64,000 nt of DNA from contig OX465284.1 in NCBI GenBank assembly GCA_949987705.1, positions 114,869,163 to 114,933,162 on the forward strand, read 5' to 3'. A program made the position numbers and the translations under genes. The DNA comes from Thereva unica (lineage: Eukaryota; Arthropoda; Insecta; Diptera; Therevidae). Of this stretch, positions 33,525 to 45,044 are shown one piece after another (position 1 is the stretch's first letter; the number at the start of each line of letters is the position of its first letter). The notes under the pieces are model-generated. The model did no database searches, was not told where the DNA came from, and saw only the letters and a list, made by a program, of their open reading frames with translations.

Positions 33525-34040
33525 CCTACAATACAGTCAATTTACCTTGGCAACCTTCCTGGACATAAGGGGCGCTTTCAACAAAGCCACCATCGAGGCT
33601 AACCTGATGGCCCTGGCGGAGTTCGTAGAGACAACGTGAAAATCGTGATTTCAGTCTACCTACAATTATGGGCGTGTACTGAGCCTATTGCGATCAGGTA
33701 AGTACTTTGGCTTCATTTTGGACCCATAGCTGTATTGCAGGACAAACATCGTAGACCCCACAAAGAACGAAAGTATAACCTTTTTCTATGCTAGTAAGTA
33801 GACTTTCGACAGCAGATACGACTTGAAGCTGCACCAATTGTGACATGCAACTCTCATATACAAATCCAGACTAGGCCAAGTCCAAAGAGTGCTGTGGAGT
33901 TATGGGGGCTCTTTGTACAACCACCAAGGATCCGTTGCCACCTAAACTATATATCAGAGAGTAGGCAGCCTGGAAGAACCTGAAGCTACGAGAAGCGAAG
34001 GAGGTTCTATATATAGATGGCTCTAAATCAGAGGCCCCCG
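33525..34040 (+). pseudogene. R1/LOA-like RT and RNase H fragment, internally deleted
   Basis: Pieces in order: FLDIRGAFNKATIEANLMAL (family FLDIEGAFNNV), then with the catalytic core missing KYFGFILDP-LYCRTNI (family KYLGVILD-KL-W--NI), RLGQVQRVLW, and finally IYRWL-type sequence where RNase H starts with LYTDGSK. The order is right for one element with the YADD region deleted. Several stops are present. Confidence 0.6.
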
Positions 34041-34315
34041 TGCTAAGGGTAAGGTACGGTTATGACAGGAGGAATCAGGAATGTAAAGAGGGAAGAAGAA
34101 AGAAGGAAAGGTATGTAGAGAAAGTGGGGAAGGCAAAGAACCGTAGTGCTATTTCTGCTCGTAGGTTAGCTTTCCGGTTGTCAATGGTCGGAAAAAAGTC
34201 AGGTGCAGTTAAATCTGGAGAGCTGCGAATCACAATTTTTCGGGTCTCGGGAGCTTACGCTGCTAGTACTTTATCGTAGCGGCTGCAGTAAGTCAAGATT
34301 CACCGTCTTGGTGAA
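34041..34315. other. No supported gene; purine-rich stretch
   Basis: A long AG-rich run at 34075-34135 keeps one frame open (34040-34279). No domain recognised. Confidence 0.4.
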
Positions 34316-34670
34316 AATAGAAGCTCGTCTGACGTTTTTGACGATTTTTTGAACACACAAAGTGTACCAAATTCAACCATAGCGTGCTTAACTTTGAAGC
34401 AAAATAGGTCGATGATAGTTTTTGAGCAAAATCCAGCGTAAACAGTGATGTTTCGAGAATGAAGTGTGGATTCTCTGTTCCCTAAATTCGACAGTTTTAT
34501 TTATTGAATCTGCAAAATAGTGTTAAATGAGCTTTCAGTGTGTATGTATTGACTAACTGCTAAAATGGTACTCAATGACGTTTCAGAATCGTGTACATTT
34601 GCCGAAATCGGCTTAAAAACGTTAGAGTTATTCAATGATAAAATACCGAAGGTCTAGATGGCGCACCTCT
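34316..34670 (-). mobile_element. Mariner-like element, copy 3 (one end only)
   Basis: The right end carries GGTCTAGATGGCGCACC, preceded by AAAATACCGAA, as in copies at 3479 and 12143. The adjoining ~120 bases match copy 2 (TGTATTGACTAACTGCTAAAA versus TGTATTGACTCATAGCTAAAA in copy 2). Minus-strand sequence farther left reads like a transposase piece (ITVYAGFCSKTIIDLFCFK). The opposite terminus is missing. Confidence 0.65.
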
Positions 34671-37247
34671 TGGATACGTACTCTGCTGAAACTCGTACGA
34701 CAACGGGAAGGAAGTTATACAAATACGCCCGTACGTAATCTGAAATTATCCACGAAATTCTTCTATCCTTTGAAGTTATTCCAGACCAGTGTATAAACAG
34801 AAATCTCACTTACCTTTTGTAATAATGGTGTGCCATCCAATAATATAAAATTTGGAGAAGTTTAACTCTGATTGAATTGTTGAAACTTCACACAGCTATC
34901 CTCTACAACAGAACAAGCGATTTTCTTTCTGCTTTGTTTAGACAAGCCAGACTCGCACCACCTATGTATACTCCGGGAGAGCTGAACTAATTCACGTCGT
35001 CGTCGTTGCGTTGAAGCAGCTATTTGATGGAAGCAGGCATATTATCAAGAAATTTATTAGCAGGAAATTTATCAAAGGCTGCCAAAAGAAGCAAGAAAGA
35101 AGCGCTTCCAATTGTTCATAAGTTATGGAAGCTCTCTAGAAGCACCCACTTGAGATTTCCATTTTTGGCTTTGTTTTTCTCAAGTTTTCTCTTATTCCCT
35201 TTATTTGGGAAATTTGCGGGTTTTGTAAAATCGCGTTAGTTTTGAAATCCTATTTCTGGTGAAAACAATGAGTGTAATTTTACTAATAAATTAATGTTGT
35301 TTAATAAATATTTTAATAAATACATTTCAGCTATTTGTGTAAAAATTAGTTATTTAAACCAACAGTATTATGGGTTGGATTTCATCTAAATAGCGAGAAT
35401 ATATATGATAATATGGGTCACGAAAGATTCAGAAGCTTCCCAAGAGCTTCAATTTCCCAGCTTCAATTGCGCTTCTTCAGCAACAAAATATAAGCTTGGC
35501 ATACCTGTTTCAAAAGGAAAAGAATTGTAATATGAATTAAAAGCGAGTTGGCATTCCTTTTCGGCGCTTCAGAATCTGTTCAAAAGCGCTTCTTGCCAAA
35601 CTGCTTGTAGAGTTGGAAATGGTACAAATAACAATTTCTATGATCGATTTCAATAGAATAGTTGGTGTACCCTTGGGTATGTGGTGCGGGCCCCTATGTT
35701 GCGTCAGTTTAAATCCGGCCTTGTATCTTATTGAGAAATCAATTCGTTACCTGCTGAATGTTACGACTTTCAAACATTTCCTCTTTAAACTCCTACGTAG
35801 CCCGTTTCCAGAAAATCCACTTGTAATCCATGGTATCAAAAAGTTATTAAATAAATGCGGAAACCCACAATTCCTCTGCGGACATTCTGGCAAGAACCAA
35901 AAAAAGAAATCCGAAAAAACGAAAAGAACAAACTCGACTCAACCATTGACATTCCGGTAATTACTCAACTCTGGTGTATAAAATCCCTATTAAAAAGCCA
36001 TCATCAGGAGCCAGGCTTTAGCAAGGAGCAAGGATAATTTCCTTTGATATTGCGTGCTGCCCTATAAAAATTTCATTGAAACAAATAAAATGCGGATTTT
36101 ACGATTAGTGTCCTGAATTTTCGGAATATGTGAATTTAAGGGCAGAAAGAAGCAAGTTGTTGAGCATATAGAAGAGCATTCGGCTTGTACACGCAAAAAA
36201 AGGGGACAAAAATTCAGGGACTTAAAGGAAATTTATAGCCGCAGGATGTTCCCATAAATATTTGCGGCTCGTCTTTTCGGTGATAGTAGTAGAGAGGAGA
36301 CTTTTCTTTAAGTGATACAAAAATATTTATGACTGCTGTGGGATTTATATCTTTCTGAATATCTTGAATATCTGCATTTTCGTTATGATATGTACCCATG
36401 TGAATCGTTCTTAGATAAAGGGTGATTTTCTAAAATTTATGCCTGTGTGTTATACGAGGGTGAGATTTAAGAATGTTAAAGTTTATTAAAGCTGCCGAGT
36501 CATGCCCGGTGGTTGATGTATGGGTATATTTCCAATTGTAAGCAATTTTTCATGGCACGCTAACTACCTGTCAGAATGGATATGCATGAGAATCGGCATC
36601 CGTGATATCAACCCTTCTGGTATATATGTATCTATCAATGTGGATAAGTGTGTTTATCATATTATGAAGTGATCACTCTTCAGTAGATACCTCAAAAGCC
36701 AATGTTTATCCAAACACAAGTCCCCCCCAAACAGTAACCGCCGTTGGGTAGAGGAATATTTCAAAACCGGTGGCTTGTATGACATTGACATGTGATACTC
36801 GAATCAAGTTCGGTGGGTATAGAAGAGAATCAATCAAAAATGCTCATCCGATACACTCGTGTGTCGCTACATGGTATATCGATAGGAAGGCGAAACGAAA
36901 GGATTGAAGGGCTCCGGAGGGCTTCCAGTGTCACAAGGGGTGGCCGCGCGATTTTATGCATTTCACTTTATCAAATTATTATCTACTCCGTCAGCTGGGG
37001 GTGGTTTGATGTAATCCCCATTTTGTGATATGATTTCTGGTCATTTTTCATTTTGGTCAATATCGGGGAGTAGACGTTAATTGGCGCGATATGTTTGGAA
37101 ATGATTTGATTAATGCTTTTGGGACGTGTGTGTCCTAGGATCTGTAAATTGGAAATACCTTTTTCAAAACAGGGGTTTAATGATTGGAATTTTTAGTGAT
37201 AGTGCAAGCTTTGGATTAATTAGATGTATTAATAATAGTGTCTATAT
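34671..37247. other. No supported gene
   Basis: AT-rich DNA with frames 35024-35239 and 35613-35960 lacking recognisable domains. GAAGC/GCTTC words are unusually frequent between 35000 and 35600 but no regular unit is visible. Confidence 0.4.
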
Positions 37248-37804
37248 CAGTGATTCTCAACCAATGTACCGCGACACTTTTGTGTGCCGCGAAATTCTTG
37301 AAGTGTGCCGCCAAATTTTTTTGAAATGCAAACAATAACATTTTTTTTTGTATGTAAACAAAAGCCCACAACCGATCACATTTTCGCATTAATTTAAAAT
37401 ACGAATGCAGCGGAACATAATCATTATGGGTGGGGAACAAGCGAATAGGTTAAAAATTTTATTCGGTCAATTGAATTACGATCTGGTTTTAAATTCTTTG
37501 GTTATAGAGCTATGCCCGACAAGCATTTCCGGGGGGGGGGGGAGATGGGGTCCATATGAGCTTAGCCTGACCGCCCCATGTGTACCCCGATTTGCCCTAT
37601 AAGTCCCATACAGAGTGTCTAATCCCTTGCCTCATTCGCGCCTCGTCATACGGAATGCCTCATTTCGCCCTCCGGAGAAAAATCATTGCTCCTCGATTCC
37701 GAGTGTCACAGGAATTCCGAAAAGGAACTTCGGCGTGGATACATACATATGTGAATAATAACTGCGCCTGTGTAGAAAACTTTATATTTTCTAAACGCGA
37801 CCAC

Positions 37805-37898
37805 CGTTTTACCAATACGGTCTTCCAACTAATTACGTCCAATGCTGCTTAACCCCTGTAATCCAGAACCAGAACCGGTCTATTGGAGTAGGCTAAAT
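37805..37898 (-). repeat. 5S-rRNA-derived SINE, copy 3
   Basis: On the minus strand: AGACCGGTTCTGG, GGGTTAAGCAGCATTGGACG, TAATTAG, then a gap where TACT of box C is lost, TTGGAAGACCGTATTGGTAA. GGTAAAAC and a following CGCGTTTAGAA match copies 1 and 2. It lies inside the hAT element. Confidence 0.6.
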
Positions 37899-37925
37899 GA
37901 TACCTTTCACGGTCACAAAACATAT

Positions 37926-38193
37926 AGTACGTATACATGATGAGTTGAACTCAGGTTGAACCCGAGTCCAACTACATCTAGACGCGAGTCGAGTTCACTT
38001 AGGGTCGACTGAACTCGACTCAGCTCTGCTACTTGGATTGAGTTGAAATTATGCATATAGACGCGAGGTCAGTAGTTGAGTAGTGGAATTTAGTTGACAG
38101 CAGGATCTCTGTGTTTTGATTGTGATTTGTGACGCGAGTCGAAAATTAAACTCAACCTCAACTCGACTATTCAACTCATCATATATACGTAGT
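37926..38193. repeat. Palindromic element rich in GAGTTGA/TCAACTC
   Basis: The left end (ACGTATACATGATGAGTTGA) and right end (TCAACTCATCATATATACGT) are near reverse complements. Inside, CGAGTC, GAACTC and TCGACT words alternate on both strands, so the ~268 bp can fold. It is probably a small non-autonomous element nested in the hAT element. No target duplication was identified. Confidence 0.6.
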
Positions 38194-39132
38194 GATAATT
38201 GCCTAAAACATAAAGCAATACAACAACAAAATCTAAAGTTTTGTATGAATTGAACTAAAGCTTAATGGTCGGGATTCACCGACTTCAGTTCAATCTACGT
38301 AAGTTGCTTCATCGGCTAAAGTCCAGTTTATGTTCAGTTCGTGCTTGAAATTGTTGTTGCTTTTTCGCCAAAAGTCAGAAATGCGAAAGCCCGCTGGACC
38401 CGTTGTGCGAAGTGAGGTTTTTGTTTATCCTCAGTTGAATATGTGGGAACTATATGCGAACTGAACTAAGGTTAGAGAAGTCCAGTTCCCCAATTTGCTT
38501 GTTCAGCCGGTGAAGGCGGGGGGGCATTTTTTTAAGGTTTTCAAAACCGAATACGAATACGTAAGGCAGATATCGCCCCATTTAATTTGAAATAAGGTTT
38601 GCTACTAGGGCCATTATGGAAAACTGATAATGCATTCCTCACTTCAGTATCGTTGGTTTTTTTTGAGTGATACATTCATGAGGAAGCTCTTTCGGCATGC
38701 CTTCATTTGCTACATGTGGTTCTCATGGGAAACCTACGGGAAAATCCCTCTTTCGGAATGACCTTTAGGCAATCCCCTTTTTAAATGCTAGTCTGGTGGG
38801 GTTTTAAAAGCTTGGGCTATTCCGGTATAAGTTCTTAAGTTCTTAGTAGCTCTAAAATAATTTATTTAGTTTTCGTATGAAAAGCTATGCTAGTGTACGG
38901 CCTTTCGCTCACATTCCTTCGTTGCCAGCGGCCAATAGTGCCCTCCAATGTTTTGGGTTTTCAGGTGTACATGAACAATTTAGGGTGTGGATTTCCCCAC
39001 TCAAAGCGAAAGTGCGTGTGCACTAGTAAGTAAAATACTTTTAAATTTATTGTATTGTTAGTGTGCCGCCAAATTTTGAAATTGTTAAAAGTGTGCCTCA
39101 ACAAAAAAAGGTTGAGAATCACTGGTCTATAT

Positions 39133-40714
39133 GTTAGATAAATTTATTGTTCTGTTTTAAAAATCAAAAGTAATTTTTCATCAAAATTTCGAACAAAAAA
39201 ATCGCAATCCCTGAAGTGTGCAGTTAAATTAAATAAGCAAAATAATCCAAACGTTTACAACCCCTTTATAACAAAATAACCCTTGGTGAACCTACAATTA
39301 TTTAAGACAAATTACAAAAGCTGTAATCTACGTTTAATCATCTTATATGTTGCCCTTACATATGACTTGAGCCCACCTTATGCTCTGAATAAAACGTAAA
39401 TTTGCCTAGAATTATATATACAACCACTTTCGGGAAATTGAGAAACCTCCCTTCATTAATGTAATTGCACTCGGCATAAGTCCAACCATCTTAAAGGAAT
39501 TTTCATCTTGGAAACATAAAACTTTTAACGTCCTGTCTTGCGGTCAAGAAGTTCCGAAGGGTTTCTCCTTGCCTTTTACGGTATCTAGTATATACATAAC
39601 ACCCCCAAAGGGGTCTTAGCTCTTAAAACTATCTTTGAAGATTTTGTGGGTGAATAAGTTCCAGCAAAGATGCTCGGAATTTACATTTCCTTTGGATGTG
39701 GTTATTTGGAAGGTTAGTGGCCATTAAAGAATGTGACCGTTTCCATTTGGACAGGAGAGTTTGCACTATACACAAGCTGCTGGTCCGGGGAGGACTGTAA
39801 TCCTGTGCCTTACCGAGAACAGATTTTCACATTCAAACGCCCCCCAAAACCAGTGGTCAGATAAAATACATTAGGATAGTATTGGATATATACGAAAAAG
39901 GATTCGTTGCACATAGTTTCCCCTGCACTTCGCATAACTAAAACTTAAATCATTTAAACCCAGACCAATAGATCCAGTAAAGACTTTCAACCTTCATCCA
40001 AGGATAATAATAATTATAAATCTACTCGCTTCAAACCTCGGCGACATTTATGCGACATGAAATCACTTTTGTGACGAATATGTTGCTTTAATGTACCTGA
40101 AGACATCGTCCTCATCACATTCCGACGTCTATTAAGTGATTAGCTTTCCGCTTTGTCTCCTGGAGGCTTTGTGTTTGCATAAACACAACGTTCACTCATT
40201 TGATGTGTACGTTTCGTTTATACATTTCCACATGACGTGAATAACATCCTCGTTGATGACGTACAATGATTTATATTTGCTCCCACGTCGTTCAGTTTCC
40301 TTGTTTATAAATTACCCACTTCATCCGGTGAAATGATGCCATTCCCACTAGTTTATAGAGAGTAGCTTCAGCTAGAGCTATTCCCGCTGTTTGATATGCT
40401 TCAAGGAAGTTAATTATTTTCACTTTGATGTTAGTTTCGATTATTATTTTGCGGTAATAAAGCGGTAATATTGCTGGATTAAAGTGATATATGCGAAAGG
40501 TATTATAGCGATGTTTTATTATACTTGTATGAATTATTTTTGCAGGTGTTTGATAGTGTGGTCGTAGTTGTCTAGTTTATAATTGATTTTATTCTTGTGG
40601 TCGTTCAATAAATTCGAAAAAGTGGCTTTATTACAATTTTTAATGACACTTTATAATTTAGGATGTGCCTTAAAACATATGGTGTTGTTTCCACACAAAA
40701 GTTCTATAGTAAAC
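39133..40714. other. No supported gene
   Basis: AT-rich sequence without repeats I can link to other parts of the window. The frame at 40583-40804 runs into the tRNA-like element and has no domain. Confidence 0.45.
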
Positions 40715-40795
40715 CTCCACATCCTAGTGACTAAGGTATGCTATTACTACCCAAGAGTTTGCCGTTCGAGTTCTGGTGGTTCTTCGTGTTTTTAC
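40715..40795 (+). repeat. tRNA-derived SINE fragment (probable)
   Basis: An A-box-like TAGTGACTAAGGTATGC is followed about 20 bases later by a B-box-like CCGTTCGAGTTCTGG, then TGGTTCTTCGTG. Order and spacing fit a tRNA-derived SINE head; the stems are imperfect, so it is unlikely to be a functional tRNA. Confidence 0.5.
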
Positions 40796-40984
40796 TTCTT
40801 CTAGCTAAAAAAAATTATTTGCACATTTTACATCAAGAGTGTGTAGGACTTTTTCTGACAAGTTAAGTGAGGGAGTTATGTAATGCTAAAGTTACAATTT
40901 TTTACGGAAAGCTTGGGTTTGAACTGAACGTTTAGTTTTGGTGCAGCCCTTCCTGTAAACACCCAATTTTTATAATAATTCAAG

Positions 40985-41140
40985 CATTTAATTTTCATAA
41001 TTTGGTTCCCATGTCCAACTGACCCAACACCTACTCTCCTGCAATCTTCGGTTCGGGTATTTAGTGCCGAATCTGGTATGTTGGAATTGATATTTTGTTC
41101 TATCTTAACGCAACAACAGGAGAACTGGGTGGACTTCTAG
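40985..41140 (+). repeat. GGTTCCC-family repeat, right-hand relative
   Basis: TTTTCATAATTTGGTTCCCA and the following ~130 bases align with 45045-45200 in the same orientation. The core is shared with the 8.5 kb units. The two copies bracket the jockey-like element. Confidence 0.6.
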
Positions 41141-41559
41141 CTTACGATATATTTTTTCATCGTCCGGCTCCAATAGCAGGTTTGGACTCGATGCTTACAT
41201 TGCCAGAGCCGTATCTAAGCCGGAAATTTGCTTTTTCGTTGCTGTCGAAGTTTTGGTGACCCGGGGCCTGAAGGAGGAGGCTGGCTTGGCATTGTCAAAC
41301 TAGATTATATTTGGTGAAATTCGGTTGTATTAATCTGATTGCTGTTTGAGGCCCGCCTTGTGTAAGTTTTCGTAGATGCTTGCCGTTATGGTATCCAAAT
41401 GGCTCTACAGAACACCCCTTTGGATCCCTCAGTTTGCATATAACTCGGAAGAGAATTCCACCTACGAATTGCCTGGACAACGGAAGAACGCTAGCCTAAT
41501 CGATTGCTACACCTTGGTATAAGGAGCTAAAGACCTCTGTTACATCTCAAAAACACTTA
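41141..41559 (-). other. Probable 3' part of the jockey-like element; not resolved
   Basis: It follows the jockey-like coding remnant on the minus strand and would be its 3' end. The minus frame at 41295-41480 begins SRQFVGGI and has no clear match. Confidence 0.35.
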
Positions 41560-42338
41560 CTTTTCATGTATGTGATCTGGGCTTCTAGCATGTATCAGTT
41601 CATGAAGAAAGGCAAGCGCGACATATGTGGAAATATGACCTTTTCTGGATAAGTTGTCTTCTTCTTTAAGCTCCTTTAATCCCTCATGGGACATAGGGCG
41701 TAAACAGTTGCCCTCCAGCGGACTCTGTTTTGTGCGACAGCTCTCAGCTCCGACCAGGATCTCCCAGTGGTTGCGGCTTTTGCTAGTAAGGTTCTCCTCC
41801 GCGTTGTTCAAGATCTTCCTACTCGACGGATAAGTTGTAGATATACCTAATGACATCATTAAATGCCACCGTTATTTTCCACGCACATACAGAATCCAAC
41901 TTGGGAAAAATAAGGCTTCCGACTGTCTTAGCCAACTTAATTCGTAACCAAGACGTACATAAACCGATCAAATCCACAGCTGCCTTAAGCTACTATAAAT
42001 TTTACTTAGAGTCAAACTAAGATGACCACAGCAACTAAAGTTAGAGTTTAGCTGAACACCCAAACTTTTCACAGAACGCACATTGACTACTGGCATTATT
42101 TAATACGACAGGTGGTAAGTCTCTTGTCTCAACGATGTTTCTATAAATTGCTTAACAGGTAGATTTAGATGGATTAAACAGCAAGCTATTGGTCTGAGAC
42201 CATTAGTGAACACATTGCAGATCTTCGTTTATTCGCACAATACAGTCCTCGATTAGCACAATCGGATGAGTAAGATACAATTAGACATCATAGGCATAAA
42301 AGTGAATAGCACAATTTCGTACTACTTTTGGTCTTCTT
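41560..42338 (-). pseudogene. Jockey/CR1-like reverse transcriptase, C-terminal part
   Basis: Read on the minus strand from 42338: HFYAYDV, a stop, then LYLTHP, where related elements have FYADDVQLY, so the second catalytic residue pair is damaged; then IEDCIVRINEDLQCV; then SVKSLGVQLNSNFSCCGHL; and near the end AFLHELIHARSPDHIHEK. This is the usual order after the RT core in jockey/CR1-type proteins. The N-terminal part continues at 44769, beyond the RTE-like insertion. Stops and frameshifts make it a pseudogene. Confidence 0.75.
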
Positions 42339-42339
42339 C

Positions 42340-44768
42340 TTCTTCTTCTTCTTTGATCCGTTAGCTGGCGGTCCGAGCGGGACGTCCCCGCAACGGATAC
42401 GCTGCTGTCGGTGCCGCTGGGTCCCGAACTCTATTCACGATTCGCTTCCATTCTTCTCGGTTTTTGGCGGTGTCTCGAGCCTCGGTAACTGATAATCGTT
42501 GATTCTTTAAGTCACCCTCGATATTCTTCAACCAGGTTTTCTTCGGTGCCGATCGCTGTATTCTCCAGTCTGCAGGACGGTCTCGCCAGAGAAGTTTACG
42601 TGGCAAACGGTTATCATCCATTCGGCAAACATGTCCAAACCACCGTAGTCGACGTTTTTGTATTTCTTCTTCGATCAGTGTCTGCTGATCGCATCTTTGT
42701 CTGACAACCTCGTTTCGAAGGCGATCACGGAGTGAGACACGGAGGATCTGCCTCAAACATCGCATTTGGAAGACCTCGAGCTTCTTAACGTCCGGTTTGA
42801 GCAGTGTCCACGTTTCAGATCCATAAAGAAGAATCGGAAGAATCAACGTTCGGTAAAGACGTAGTTTTGTTTTGATGGAGATATTTGCTCGTTTCCATAT
42901 GCACCACTTGAGCGAGGCGAATGTTGCTGTTGCCTGGCCGATACGGCTGTGAACGTCGGCCGTCGATGCTACTTTCGTTTCCTCAACCAATGATCCCAAA
43001 TATTTGAACCTTGGAACCTGTTCGATTTGGGTTCCATCGAGGTGAACACTGGCTCTTGATCCATCCGTTGTGAGCACTTTGGTCTTTTCCGCATTGATTT
43101 TTAACCCGTATGATTGGGCGATGCGGGAAATATCGTATAAGATGTCCGTTGCTTCGGCATCCGTGTCGGCGAAAACAGCGCTATCGTCGGCGAACATTAA
43201 GTCTGTTACGAAGTTGTTGTCGTCGTATTGAACTCCGAGTCGTCCATCGAATGCTTCACGCATAATCGCGTCGATCACAACGTTGAAGAGAAGTGGCGAA
43301 GCGACGTCTCCCTGTCGGACACCCGTCTGAATCGGGAACTCCTCGGATAAGTCGTTTCGAATACGAACGCTGCTGGTTGAGCCATCGTACGACGCTTGGA
43401 GAAGTTGGATGATTCTCAATGGCACGTGTTCGGTTACCAAGACTCTCCACAAGCTGTTCCAATCGATGCAATCGAAAGCGGATTTGAAATCGATGAAAAC
43501 GACGACAATTCGTTTACCGCAACGAATTCTTTCTTCCATTAATTGACGGAGGGCGAATATTTGATCAATGCATCCTCGATGTGGTCTAAATCCCGCTTGT
43601 TCCTCCCGGCTCGTTTGCTCTCGATGTTTCTGTAGCCTCGATTGTATTATTTTCGTAAATACTTTACCGACGATCGAAAGAAGGCTAATACCGCGATAAT
43701 TCTTGCATTCCCGACTGTCGCCTTTCTTCAAAATTGGGACAACGATCGCTTTCTTCCATACCGAAGGGACACGATCCGAATGCCATATGTGTGTTATGAG
43801 GACATGAAGTCGTTGTGATAAGACATCACCTCCAGCTTTGATCATCTCGGCGGTTACTTGGTCTATTCCCGGCGCTTTTCCATTTTTCAGCGATTTTATT
43901 GCTGTCTTCACCTCGATAATTGTTGGTTCGGTATCGAGAAACTGATTCATCGGCTGTTCGATAATCGGTGGTTCGGGTGCTGGACCTTGCGGCGGATCGT
44001 GGTTATACAGCTGGTGGAAGAATGCTCTCCACCGCTCCAGGCGTTCATGGGCAGAAGTCACAAAAGTTCCATCCGATTTTTTGATGTTGTCGTTTGTTGA
44101 TGTTGTTTTGCCGCCTAACCGGCGGATTGTCTGGTACAGAGTCCGGTACTCGTGCCTCGACGCCGCTTTTTCCATGTCGGCCGCAACGTTATTCCAGTAC
44201 GCTTCTCGTTCCAATTTCATTTTCTGCCGAACTTCTTTGTTCAATCTTCGGTATTCCTCAAAGTCGACGTGTTTCATGCGCTTCCGCTGATCGACGAGGT
44301 CCAGACAGCTGTCCGAGATCCATGGCTGCGTCCGTTTACGGATAGTTGGACACAACTCCATTGCACACTCCACAATAGACTCCGACAATTGCCTTTCTTC
44401 TACATCGATATCGTCCGGTATTGCGAGCGCCGCGAATTTGTTGGATAATGCCATTTGAAACTCTCGCCCGATGGCCGGGTCCCGTAGGCACGCCCAATTT
44501 TTCTTGGCTGGTGGTGGCTCCGTTTTCTTCGCTCTTTGCAATCGCATCTGCAATTTCGCTCGAACAAGATAATGGTCCGATCCGCAATCGGGTCCACGCA
44601 TTGCACGTACGTCTTTAAGCGTCGATCGGAATCTTGTGTTGATCAAAACATAGTCTAACATCGCCGAGTCTTTGCCGGATGGATTTCGCCAGGTGAGTTG
44701 GTGTTTGAGTGGATGGCGGAAAATGCTGTTGCCAACGATCAAGTTGTTTGACGATGCGAATGAAAGCA
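42340..44768 (-). mobile_element. RTE-like non-LTR retrotransposon, 5'-truncated, coding frame intact
   Basis: The element ends in an AAG-repeat tail (CTTCTTCTTC on the plus strand, about 42340-42355) and lacks its 5' part, including most of the endonuclease. It lies inside a jockey/CR1-like element whose reading resumes on the other side. The related decayed copy is at 22170-25537. The open coding region shows it is a fairly recent insertion. I did not find a clear target-site duplication. Clade assignment (RTE-like) is by general resemblance only. Confidence 0.85.
42361..44742 (-). CDS. Endonuclease (C-terminal end) / reverse transcriptase polyprotein
   Basis: An uninterrupted 793-codon frame. 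Residues 1-70 are the end of an APE-type endonuclease, with GSDHYLVR (54-61). Residues ~280-300 hold the RT start, KSLKNGKAPGIDQVTAEM, followed by GISLLSIVGKVFTKI (351-365), AGFRPHRGCIDQIF (383-396), VVVFIDFKSAFD with a catalytic aspartate (413-424), GVRQGD (474-479), the FADD catalytic core (517-520), and a YLGS-type motif near residue 575. The C-terminus has RLRWFGHVCRM, as in many insect RT proteins. The first codon is TTG and the frame stays open to the truncation point near 44768, so this is the tail of a longer protein and not a natural start. Its role is target-primed reverse transcription of its own RNA in the nucleus; without most of the endonuclease this copy should not mobilise itself. 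Confidence 0.85.
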   Translation of the reverse strand: MIVGNSIFRHPLKHQLTWRNPSGKDSAMLDYVLINTRFRSTLKDVRAMRGPDCGSDHYLVRAKLQMRLQRAKKTEPPPAKKNWACLRDPAIGREFQMALSNKFAALAIPDDIDVEERQLSESIVECAMELCPTIRKRTQPWISDSCLDLVDQRKRMKHVDFEEYRRLNKEVRQKMKLEREAYWNNVAADMEKAASRHEYRTLYQTIRRLGGKTTSTNDNIKKSDGTFVTSAHERLERWRAFFHQLYNHDPPQGPAPEPPIIEQPMNQFLDTEPTIIEVKTAIKSLKNGKAPGIDQVTAEMIKAGGDVLSQRLHVLITHIWHSDRVPSVWKKAIVVPILKKGDSRECKNYRGISLLSIVGKVFTKIIQSRLQKHREQTSREEQAGFRPHRGCIDQIFALRQLMEERIRCGKRIVVVFIDFKSAFDCIDWNSLWRVLVTEHVPLRIIQLLQASYDGSTSSVRIRNDLSEEFPIQTGVRQGDVASPLLFNVVIDAIMREAFDGRLGVQYDDNNFVTDLMFADDSAVFADTDAEATDILYDISRIAQSYGLKINAEKTKVLTTDGSRASVHLDGTQIEQVPRFKYLGSLVEETKVASTADVHSRIGQATATFASLKWCIWKRANISIKTKLRLYRTLILPILLYGSETWTLLKPDVKKLEVFQMRCLRQILRVSLRDRLRNEVVRQRCDQQTLIEEEIQKRRLRWFGHVCRMDDNRLPRKLLWRDRPADWRIQRSAPKKTWLKNIEGDLKNQRLSVTEARDTAKNREEWKRIVNRVRDPAAPTAAYPLRGRPARTAS

Positions 44769-44960
44769 GGCGTAAGCCGTTGTTTTGGTAGGTTATTTAT
44801 GTACAGGCTGAATAATAGTGGGCCAAGAATTTAGCCTTGAGGCAGACCTAAATAAAGGGACGTCATTCCCACTTTAACACCTTGGGATCTGCCAGGCAGA
44901 AAATTACTTATCAACCGAAGATGAAAAGATAAAATCCCTATTAAGCTTACTAAGCAACTG
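44769..44960 (-). pseudogene. Jockey/CR1-like reverse transcriptase, central part
   Basis: Minus-strand reading: SFHLRLISNFLPGRSQGVKV, then MTSLYLGLPQG, a stop, and ILGPLLFSLYINNLPKQ. LPQG-ILGPLLFSLYIN is the classic RT motif 4 region of jockey/CR1-type elements (GVPQGSILGPLLFLLYIND). The next motif (FYAYDV) is found at about 42300, across the RTE-like insertion. Confidence 0.8.
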
Positions 44961-45044
44961 TTGGTGATCAAATTAGTAGTGGCTTGTTGTTAAACTCCTT
45001 TAGCACTTATGTAAGTTCGGAGTTTGTATAATCATTAAAGCACC

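Larger units (their letters stand above)
37248..39124. mobile_element. hAT element with CAGTGATTCTCAACC termini
   Basis: Starts CAGTGATTCTCAACC and ends GGTTGAGAATCACTG, with GTGTGCCGCCAAATTTT repeated just inside both ends in opposite orientations. A perfect 8-bp duplication, GTCTATAT, lies at 37240-37247 and 39125-39132. These termini are those of hAT elements found in many animals. No transposase is readable; the interior holds a 5S-derived SINE (37805) and a palindromic element (37926), so it has accumulated other insertions. A run of 12 G lies near 37531-37542. Confidence 0.9.
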
